7,686 nt of DNA from Candidatus Delongbacteria bacterium (GTDB lineage: Bacteria; Bacteroidota; Bacteroidia; Bacteroidales; ML635J-15): positions 1-7,686 of the forward strand of contig JAQIDD010000182.1 of assembly GCA_027858215.1 (NCBI GenBank), in the 5' to 3' direction. Shown in pieces: positions 1 to 5,068 of this stretch (the stretch's first letter is position 1; each line of letters opens with the position of its first letter). The position numbers were made by a program, and so were the translations under genes. The notes under the pieces were generated by a model. It did not search any database. It worked only from the letters and a program-made list of their open reading frames with translations, and was not told the origin of the DNA.

Positions 1-3
1 GTT

Positions 4-107
4 CATAATGTTTGAGTTCGAGGCCTGCGAAGTATTTAAAACCAAGGATTTTACTTTCGTAAATGACTGTTTTAAATACGAGCGTAACGAAGAAATCAGA
101 CATTATG
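4..107. repeat. Nested imperfect palindrome (REP-like or structured-RNA candidate)
   Basis: Two 39-nt arms, 4-42 and 69-107, are inverted repeats of each other at 26 of 39 positions. The outer 8 bp (CATAATGT / ACATTATG) and the inner 11 bp (GTATTTAAAAC / GTTTTAAATAC) pair perfectly, and the middle of the arms diverges. The 26-nt centre holds a further small hairpin, TTTAC-TTTC-GTAAA (50-63). No protein-coding potential was seen. It could be a dispersed palindromic repeat, the end of a small mobile element, or the terminator or leader of an unseen gene to the left. The inverted symmetry is seen directly; the role is unknown. Confidence 0.6.
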
Positions 108-147
108 GACAGACACTAAGATAACAAAAACAAGACAGATATAATCA

Positions 148-182
148 TTGACAAAATAAAATATTATCTTGCGTATCCGATA
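148..182 (+). promoter_or_regulatory. Weak candidate promoter for the membrane protein
   Basis: TATCTTG (165-171) resembles the Bacteroidota -7 box TAnnTTTG with one T missing, 11 nt before the ATG at 183. A TTGAC at 148-152 lies only 12 nt upstream of it, which is shorter than the usual gap of about 19 nt to the -33 box. No Shine-Dalgarno sequence is evident. The call rests mostly on position. Confidence 0.25.
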
Positions 183-1529
183 ATGGGAGATATAATTACC
201 ATACAAGACTGGTTACTGCTACCAATATATTTGGTGTTATTTGTGATTATTGCACTAATGTACCGTGGAGGGCTTAAGGATGAAAAAGACCGGTATTATT
301 TTATGCTTGGGCTTTTATTTAAGCTGGCAGGAGGGATGGCCTTTGCCATGGTGTATTCCTATTATTATCATGGGGGGGATACTACTAGCTACTGGAATTC
401 AGCAAAGTGCCTGATCAATCTTGCCGGCGAAAACTTTCATGCCTTTTGGAAACTCATGACGGGCAATATGGATACACAATATTTGTCTGCTTTTAATAGT
501 GACACAGGTTTTCCAGTATATCGAAATGATGCCAAAGCGTTTGCAGCGAGCCGTTTTCTTGTTCCTTTCGTTTTACTCGGGGCAAAAAAATTTTTATTGA
601 GCACATTGGTGATGGATTTTTTCCTGTATTTCATAGTGTTTCGTTTTTACCGCTTCCTGCGCCGCCTGTATCCTGATCAACAATTTGTAACGGCCATTGC
701 TATTTTATTTATTCCTTCAGTGTTGTTTTGGGGGTCCGGCTTACTGAAGGATTCTCTAACTTTCAGTTTTACACTCCTTGGCATAATAAGCCTTTACCAC
801 CTAATCATTAAGCCAACACGTGTGGTACGGCATGTTCTGTATCTGGGGCTGTCTTCCTATGTGGTGATTAGTATCAAACCTTATATTTTTTTCGCATTGC
901 TTGCTGCTGTATTGGTTTGGGCTTTGGTGCATTATACAAAGCACATTAAAGGGGCTTTTTTGCGTTTCGCACTTATTCCTCTGCTCAGCCTGATGATGGT
1001 TGGGGGTGGGATCTTTGCTTTTTCACAGCTTAGTGAAAGCGTGGGAGGGTCTTACAGCGGATTTGATGCCATGGCTGAACAAGCGACAGTAATACAGCAA
1101 GATTTAAGCCGGGATTATTACGGGGGGAATTCTTTTGACATCGGTGATTTTGAACCTACCTTTGGGGGAATGCTTAATAAGTTTCCACAGGCTACAGCCG
1201 CGGGGTTGTACCGTCCTTATTTATGGGACAGCAATAGTATTTTCATGTTTTTTACCGGACTGGAAAACCTGGTGTTGCTCTTACTCAGTCTGTATGTAAT
1301 GTTTCGCGTCGGGCCATTTCGGTTTTTGCGGCAAATGATGAATGACCCGTTTTTGTTGTTTTGCTTTGTCTTTGCCATCATACTGGCCTTTTTTATCGGA
1401 ATCACCACTGCCAATTTTGGTGCCCTGGTGCGGTACAGGATTCCGTTGTTGCCGTTTTTTGTGTTTGCGCTGTTGAAAATCTATTTTACCAATCGAAAAG
1501 CAAAACGGGCTAAGGGTAATAACCCGTAG
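183..1529 (+). CDS. Polytopic inner-membrane protein of unknown function
   Basis: This 448-residue protein has about ten hydrophobic segments, roughly at residues 11-27, 39-61, 124-155, 168-188, 191-209, 216-231, 233-250, 262-282, 353-375 and 389-433 (probably two helices). A larger non-membrane loop covers about 284-350. Visible motifs are GGDTTSYW (64-71), PSVLFWGSGLLKDSL (178-192), GLYRPYLW (341-348) and RYRIPLLPFF (417-426) near the C terminus, followed by a lysine/arginine-rich tail. This overall outline (a polar GGD stretch after the second helix, a late RYRxP motif) recalls Bacteroidota membrane proteins of the GT-C glycosyltransferase or polysaccharide-polymerase type. I cannot assign a family, and no glycan genes are visible nearby. 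The ATG at 183 is kept because the first hydrophobic segment begins just after it. It appears monocistronic, closed by a terminator overlapping its stop codon. Confidence 0.85.
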   Translation: MGDIITIQDWLLLPIYLVLFVIIALMYRGGLKDEKDRYYFMLGLLFKLAGGMAFAMVYSYYYHGGDTTSYWNSAKCLINLAGENFHAFWKLMTGNMDTQYLSAFNSDTGFPVYRNDAKAFAASRFLVPFVLLGAKKFLLSTLVMDFFLYFIVFRFYRFLRRLYPDQQFVTAIAILFIPSVLFWGSGLLKDSLTFSFTLLGIISLYHLIIKPTRVVRHVLYLGLSSYVVISIKPYIFFALLAAVLVWALVHYTKHIKGAFLRFALIPLLSLMMVGGGIFAFSQLSESVGGSYSGFDAMAEQATVIQQDLSRDYYGGNSFDIGDFEPTFGGMLNKFPQATAAGLYRPYLWDSNSIFMFFTGLENLVLLLLSLYVMFRVGPFRFLRQMMNDPFLLFCFVFAIILAFFIGITTANFGALVRYRIPLLPFFVFALLKIYFTNRKAKRAKGNNP

Positions 1530-1536
1530 TTTTTTT
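1505..1536 (+). terminator. Intrinsic terminator overlapping the stop codon of the membrane protein gene
   Basis: ACGGG (1505-1509) can pair with CCCGT (1523-1527), or the inner GGGT-AATA-ACCC (1514-1525) can form a tighter hairpin. A run of seven T residues follows at 1530-1536. The TAG stop (1527-1529) sits at the base of the stem, so termination would come immediately after translation ends. The structure is read directly; the activity is inferred. Confidence 0.5.
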
Positions 1537-1652
1537 ATAAGCTACCTCTTTTTCTTTGATTAAAAGGCATGGACGCTTACTGCATTAACCTTATCAACAT
1601 TTTGTTTAAGTTTTCTTAAGGGGCCTTCTAATAATTCTTTTCTTTCAAGAAA

Positions 1653-1689
1653 CAAATTTTGTGCAAATTTTGTGCAAATTTTGCGCAAA
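1653..1689. repeat. 11-bp tandem repeat, about 3.4 copies
   Basis: The unit CAAATTTTGTG occurs at 1653-1663 and 1664-1674, then as CAAATTTTGCG at 1675-1685, followed by a partial CAAA. There are no spacers between units, so this is not a CRISPR array. It lies just inside the left arm of the MITE-like element. Confidence 0.85.
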
Positions 1690-1690
1690 C

Positions 1691-1828
1691 GAGGGCAGAG
1701 CCAAGCTTGCTTGGGCTATGCTGAGTGCAGCCAAAATTATTAAAATGAGGGCAGAGCCAAGCTTGCGACGCAGTGAGCTGAGTCGAACCTGCTTGAGCTA
1801 TGCCGAGTGCAGCCATAATTATTAAAAA
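1691..1828. repeat. Two tandem copies of a 56-bp repeat, the second with a 26-nt insertion
   Basis: Copy A (1691-1746) and copy B (from 1747) both start GAGGGCAGAGCCAAGCTTGC and both continue through TATGCYGAGTGCAGCC into an A/T tail. Copy B carries 26 extra bases (1767-1792) after the shared start and has a few substitutions, such as TTGAGC for TTGGGC. The sequence CCAAGC-TT-GCTTGG in copy A can form a short hairpin. On the reverse strand, the wording of the repeat (GGTTCGACTCAGC, GCATAGC) resembles intergenic repeats I associate with Bacteroidota genomes; that part is memory, not a search result. Confidence 0.7.
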
Positions 1829-1998
1829 ATTTTTGCATTATCCCGATAGTGCTTCAAAAATTTGCATTGTCTATGAAAAACGCTGAAAATCTTGATGCGA
1901 AAGAATTATTAGAAGGCCCCTTAAGAATGTCTAGGCTGTTGTCCATATTTTTTAAAGCTTTGTTTATGTACACATTAACAAAAACAGCCCCTAATTGT

Positions 1999-3021
1999 TT
2001 AAGATTTTGCCTGTTGGGTTGGGAAAACCCGTGTTGCTCCAAAGCCATACTCCTTGAAGGATGCGTCCTCATAGTGCAGTTTATAATCATTATCCAGGCT
2101 TTTCCTTAAGGTTGATTTGAGGGTTCCGTTACCGATACCATGAATAAAAACAACCGATTCAATCCGTTCTTTGATGGCTTCATTAAGCACTTCATGAAAA
2201 TAACTCATCTGGGATTCCAGTATTTCGTGGTTACTCATGCCCACCACTGAATCCACCAACTCATTGACATGCAGGTCTTCTTCCCATACCACAGGCTCAG
2301 GACGCTTTTTTGAACGACTGTGTTTTTCTGCATCCAGTTTTTCCTGCATTTCCTTTTCTGAAGTAACTTCACTCAAATCAGCATTCACAACAATATCATT
2401 GCTGTACATGACATGCACCTGCGCTTTATCGTGAAAATAATCGCTGTTACTGTATGCCTCATCCTGTATCAGACGTGCCGGTTTAATTTTAAGTTCCGTT
2501 TGAATGGCAGGTTTGAGTTGTTGCATCTTATTTCCTGTAAACAGCCCCTGCATTGCCACTTTTTTCAAATCATTTAAATCCCTGTCGTCGATTGTCATTA
2601 ACTCCAGTTTGGTATCCGGTTCAAGCACATCCTGTGAAATCAATTTGTAAGCCTCATCGTATGCCTGGTACAGGGCAAAATTCAAGTAATAGGGTGAATC
2701 ATTGATTAAAAACATACTTACGTTGCGGACTCCATCATCCCTCGTGAAAGCCAGCAATACTTTATACACGGTTCTGTCTTCACTGATTTTCATTTTCTCA
2801 GGGTCGGTATGTTTTGGTGCTTCATCAGCCGTGTGCTGAACGAGGCTTTCGACTCCTCTTTCTATCAACACCAGGTCTTCGGCTGCTACCGGATATTCAA
2901 AACCATCTTCAGTTTCCACTATCAAAGTACCATCCTTTTGAACACGCCTGACCTCGCCTCCGCCTACATCATTCAAAAACCTTACTTTATCACCCGGTCT
3001 GTATTGCTTTGTATTGCTCAT
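1999..3021 (-). CDS. DUF2027 domain protein with C-terminal Smr domain
   Basis: The 340-residue protein starts MSNTKQYRPGDKVRFLNDVG. An SH3-like/KOW-like strand region spans about residues 6-52 (a PGDKVRFLN turn, then a valine-rich ladder ending YPVAAEDLVLIE). The DUF2027 core spans about 80-215, followed by a charged linker at 220-242 (KHSRSKKRPEP). A C-terminal Smr domain covers about 243-334, with DLHV at 249-252 (histidine of the usual DLHG motif kept, glycine replaced), HGIGNG at 294-299 and GFGATRVF at 326-333. Smr domains, as in MutS2, bind branched DNA or RNA and often nick it; the substrate of the DUF2027 group is not known to me. The protein is probably cytoplasmic, having no signal peptide. 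The ATG at 3021 is preferred over the in-frame GTG at 3061-3063, because that GTG abuts the queA start and would add 14 residues unlike the family start. Confidence 0.9.
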   Translation of the reverse strand: MSNTKQYRPGDKVRFLNDVGGGEVRRVQKDGTLIVETEDGFEYPVAAEDLVLIERGVESLVQHTADEAPKHTDPEKMKISEDRTVYKVLLAFTRDDGVRNVSMFLINDSPYYLNFALYQAYDEAYKLISQDVLEPDTKLELMTIDDRDLNDLKKVAMQGLFTGNKMQQLKPAIQTELKIKPARLIQDEAYSNSDYFHDKAQVHVMYSNDIVVNADLSEVTSEKEMQEKLDAEKHSRSKKRPEPVVWEEDLHVNELVDSVVGMSNHEILESQMSYFHEVLNEAIKERIESVVFIHGIGNGTLKSTLRKSLDNDYKLHYEDASFKEYGFGATRVFPTQQAKS

Positions 3022-3039
3022 ATTATATAAATTTTTCTT

Positions 3040-3047
3040 TATTTTGC
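3040..3047 (+). promoter_or_regulatory. Candidate -7 box for queA in the 42-bp divergent spacer
   Basis: TATTTTGC lies 16 nt before the queA ATG and is one T short of the Bacteroidota consensus TAnnTTTG. A -33 element would have to fall at or inside the start of the oppositely oriented DUF2027-Smr gene. No comparable box was seen for that gene. No Shine-Dalgarno sequence precedes either start. Confidence 0.3.
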
Positions 3048-3063
3048 AGTAAATTCCTGTCAC

Positions 3064-4287
3064 ATGACGAATGATACAAAGTTAATAAAGATCGCAGACT
3101 ATACATATACATTACCGGAATCACGCATTGCAAAATATCCGCTTGAAGCCAGGGACACATCCAAACTGCTGATATATAACAGGGGAACGCTTAAACAAAA
3201 TAAATTTCACAAATTGACCGGTTATCTGCCCGCTGACGGACTAATGGTATGGAATGATTCACGCGTGCTCAATGCCAGGCTTGTTTTTCATAAATCCACA
3301 GGGGCCAGGATTGAAATATTCTGCATTTCACCGGCAGGGGAACAGGATTACAGCACAGCCCTGCAATCAAAAGGAAAAACCACATGGAAGTGCATCATCG
3401 GCAACCTGAAAAAATGGAAAACAGGTGCACTTACCGGCATTTTTAACATTGATGATAAAGAAATAAAGATTCATGCAAAGCTGATTGAACGGGGCAAAAC
3501 AGAGCATGTCGTGGAATTCTGTTGGGATTATACAGGCACAAGCTTTGCCGACATCATGGAACACAGCGGCCTCACCCCCATTCCACCATACCTGAACAGG
3601 GAAAGTGAACCGATTGACAGGCAGCGGTACCAAACGGTGTATTCTACCGTTTCAGGCTCGGTGGCAGCACCCACAGCAGGCCTGCATTTCTCGGACAGGA
3701 TGCTGCAAACACTCAGGCAAAGCAATACAGAGACAGCCTCCCTGACACTACACGTGGGTACGGGAACATTTCAACCTGTCAAATCCAAACACATTGGCGA
3801 CCACATTATGCATACGGAATTTTTTTACGCTTCACGGGACTTGTTGATGTTGTTGAAAAAACATGCGGGGAACATCACCGCTGTAGGCACCACCAGCCTG
3901 CGTGGGATGGAAAGCCTGCTTCAGGCCGGGATTAAAGCCATGCAGGGAGAAACACAACTGGATGCCCCCCAACACATCAGCCAGTGGGAAGCCTACAACA
4001 GGCCTGAAGGGATAAGTTTGGAAACGGTATTGGATTTTATGATTGAAGAATCAGACAGGCTGAACATTCATCACATTCACGGCAAAACCAGCATGATGAT
4101 TGCGCCGGGATATCCATTTCTGCTGCCCGACAGGTTGATTACCAACTTTCACCAGCCGGGCTCTACCCTGTTGCTGCTCATTGCAGCCTACATCGGCGAT
4201 GACTGGAAAAAAGTGTATGACTACGCTTTGCTACATGGATTCCGGTTTTTAAGCTATGGCGACAGTACGTTGCTTCAGAACTCATAA
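3064..4287 (+). CDS. queA: S-adenosylmethionine:tRNA ribosyltransferase-isomerase, long form
   Basis: QueA moves the ribosyl part of S-adenosylmethionine onto 7-aminomethyl-7-deazaguanine at the wobble position of GUN-anticodon tRNAs, making epoxyqueuosine in the cytoplasm. The 407 residues carry the family signatures in order: LPESRIAKYPLEARD (17-31), WNDSRVLNARL (63-73), PPYLNR (174-179), GSVAAPTAGLHF (198-209), LHVGTGTFQPV (229-239), GTTSLR (275-280), TNFHQPGSTLLLL (360-372) and FRFLSYGD (393-400). E. coli QueA has 356 residues. The additional length here sits partly between GTTSLR and TNFH (about 35 residues more than in E. coli) and partly in the N-terminal half; long QueA forms are known in Bacteroidota. 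The ATG at 3064 gives the expected start, with a strand-rich DYTYTLPES right after it. No other queuosine genes are in view. A small membrane protein gene follows within a few tens of bases. Confidence 0.97.
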   Translation: MTNDTKLIKIADYTYTLPESRIAKYPLEARDTSKLLIYNRGTLKQNKFHKLTGYLPADGLMVWNDSRVLNARLVFHKSTGARIEIFCISPAGEQDYSTALQSKGKTTWKCIIGNLKKWKTGALTGIFNIDDKEIKIHAKLIERGKTEHVVEFCWDYTGTSFADIMEHSGLTPIPPYLNRESEPIDRQRYQTVYSTVSGSVAAPTAGLHFSDRMLQTLRQSNTETASLTLHVGTGTFQPVKSKHIGDHIMHTEFFYASRDLLMLLKKHAGNITAVGTTSLRGMESLLQAGIKAMQGETQLDAPQHISQWEAYNRPEGISLETVLDFMIEESDRLNIHHIHGKTSMMIAPGYPFLLPDRLITNFHQPGSTLLLLIAAYIGDDWKKVYDYALLHGFRFLSYGDSTLLQNS

Positions 4288-4303
4288 AAATGTGTTATCT
4301 TTC
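4270..4303 (+). promoter_or_regulatory. Candidate Bacteroidota promoter for the small membrane protein
   Basis: TATCTTTC (4296-4303) matches TAnnTTTG except for its last base and lies 16 nt before the ATG at 4320. A TTG at 4270-4272 is a possible -33 core, with a gap of 23 nt, slightly long. The box overlaps the end of queA and would lie inside the coding region if the upstream ATG at 4290 were used. It is therefore the main reason for preferring the downstream start. Confidence 0.35.
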
Positions 4304-4319
4304 GGAAAAATTATCAGTA

Positions 4320-4652
4320 ATGAAACTTAAACAATCTGAAAACAAACTGACAATAAAGCAACTTGAAGAGGCAATCAAAAGGGATCATACACACCTCACT
4401 ATAAAAAGACGTTCGGGCTCATTGACCACTGTGAAAAAAAACAAAGCCATCGGCACTGAAGTTTATGCAGGAAAAAATAACATATACATCAAGCCAGCCT
4501 GGGCATCTCCCGGAGCACGAATACTGTTCTGGATTTCACTCATCATCCTCGGCATCATTATCCCCCTCATTATTTACCTGACCTGCTTTCGTCCCAAAAT
4601 GAAACGCCTCGAAAAGCAAGTGGGAAAAACCATTGCTGAAGAGATTAGATAA
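4320..4652 (+). CDS. Small single-pass membrane protein, unknown function
   Basis: This 110-residue protein starts MKLKQSENKL. A basic, polar N-terminal part of about 65 residues (with LEEAIKRDHTHLTIKRRSGS) is followed by one strong hydrophobic segment at about 67-90 (ARILFWISLIILGIIIPLII). A short lysine/glutamate tail (RPKMKRLEKQVGKTIAEEIR) comes next. With no signal peptide and positive charge on both sides, the topology is unclear. I do not recognise the family. An alternative in-frame ATG at 4290, 2 bp after the queA stop, would add 10 residues and suggest translational coupling with queA. The promoter-like TATCTTTC at 4296-4303 argues for the later start. The weak functional link to queA is inferred only from spacing. 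Confidence 0.7.
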   Translation: MKLKQSENKLTIKQLEEAIKRDHTHLTIKRRSGSLTTVKKNKAIGTEVYAGKNNIYIKPAWASPGARILFWISLIILGIIIPLIIYLTCFRPKMKRLEKQVGKTIAEEIR

Positions 4653-4756
4653 ACCCTATGTACTATGTGTTTGTTTTTTGGCAGAAACCACCTGTCGAAG
4701 CTTACTATTATGGACATGTTACAACATTGCCAACCCATACACATGGCATAATGGGA

Positions 4757-4792
4757 GACCTGACAGGTGGGTGGGTGGATGTTTGTCAGGTC
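4757..4792. repeat. Perfect 9-bp inverted repeat with G-rich loop
   Basis: GACCTGACA (4757-4765) pairs exactly with TGTCAGGTC (4784-4792) around an 18-nt loop. The loop starts GGTGGGTGGGTGG (4766-4778), four G runs separated by single T residues, which could form a two-layer G-quadruplex. ACCTGACAGGT-type palindromes recur between genes in Bacteroidota genomes, as I recall. No T run follows, so an intrinsic terminator on the + strand is unlikely. Confidence 0.65.
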
Positions 4793-5021
4793 ATCAATTA
4801 TTCACTTATTACAGCTTGAAATGATGTTATATTGGTTATAAAGGAATACCTCGACAAGGGGTTATAAAATGGGATTGCTTCATTTTAAAAACCCTGGCAC
4901 TTTTGGTTTGCTGTTTATAAATGTGTTGCCAGACAGCAGCCGTATGCAGACAGCAGCGTTGGCAGCTGTAGGGAGACTGATGAGTCAACTATAAAAAAGC
5001 ATTATATGAAATATGAGTTAT

Positions 5022-5052
5022 TTTGTATTGTAGTTTTTATTGTTTATTTTAG
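5022..5052 (+). promoter_or_regulatory. Candidate Bacteroidota promoter for the T9SS cargo gene
   Basis: TTTG (5022-5025) and TATTTTAG (5045-5052, one mismatch to TAnnTTTG) are separated by 19 nt, the usual spacing of the -33 and -7 boxes in this phylum. The ATG at 5069 follows 16 nt later, leaving a short leader. The surrounding sequence is very A/T-rich, so a chance match cannot be excluded. Confidence 0.4.
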
Positions 5053-5068
5053 CATTTAAAATTGTATT

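Larger units (their letters stand above)
1613..1927. mobile_element. MITE-like element with 28-bp perfect terminal inverted repeats
   Basis: The 28 bases at 1613-1640 are the exact reverse complement of 1900-1927. Both arms read inward as TTCTTAAGGGGCCTTCTAAT and onward. After four mismatches the match resumes with TCAAGA, giving 38-nt arms (1613-1650 and 1890-1927) with 34 identities. The 315-bp unit has no credible gene and lies between two convergent genes, a usual setting for a non-autonomous element. Its interior carries an 11-bp tandem repeat and two copies of a 56-bp repeat. The outer part of each arm contains the palindrome CTTAAG, so a duplicated target such as TTAA flanking shorter arms that start GGGGCC is possible. 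No other target duplication was found. No transposase is present and no IS family could be named. Confidence 0.5.
4653..5068. other. Gene-poor intergenic stretch
   Basis: No convincing gene lies in these 416 bases; the short open frame reaching 4824 overlaps the preceding gene and has no family-like features. Recognisable items are a perfect 9-bp-stem hairpin (4757-4792), a 9-bp direct repeat GGTTATAAA at 4834-4842 and 4860-4868, and an 11-bp direct repeat CAGACAGCAGC at 4930-4940 and 4947-4957. There is also a distant 7-bp inverted pair, TGCCAAC (4728-4734) and GTTGGCA (4958-4964). Local base composition shifts to GC-richer sequence near 4920-4985. It may contain the remains of a decayed element, but no reading frame could be reconstructed. 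Confidence 0.5.

Noticed and set aside
1628..1816. Minus-strand open frame of 62 codons
   Set aside because: It is made almost wholly of the 56-bp and 11-bp repeats inside the MITE-like element and has no protein-like features beyond them.
1653..1830. Possible small CRISPR array
   Set aside because: The repeats are tandem without unique spacers of similar length, the units differ in size, and no cas genes are present.
1961..1980. 20-bp imperfect palindrome TGTTTATGTACACATTAACA as terminator of the DUF2027-Smr gene
   Set aside because: It has two mismatched pairs and no T run follows on the minus strand; too weak to call as terminator or operator.
1849..2109. Plus-strand open frame of 86 codons
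   Set aside because: It crosses the right arm of the inverted repeat and then runs antisense to the 3' end of the DUF2027-Smr gene, which has clear family motifs.
4633..4824. Open frame of 63 codons after the small membrane protein
   Set aside because: It overlaps the preceding gene and includes the hairpin with the G-rich loop; composition and sequence do not look like a protein and no promoter was seen.
4728..4964. Integron attC-like ends (TGCCAAC ... GTTGGCA)
   Set aside because: The 7-bp ends do not fit the attC core RYYYAAC/GTTRRRY, no second pair of boxes is present, and there is no integrase or cassette gene in view.
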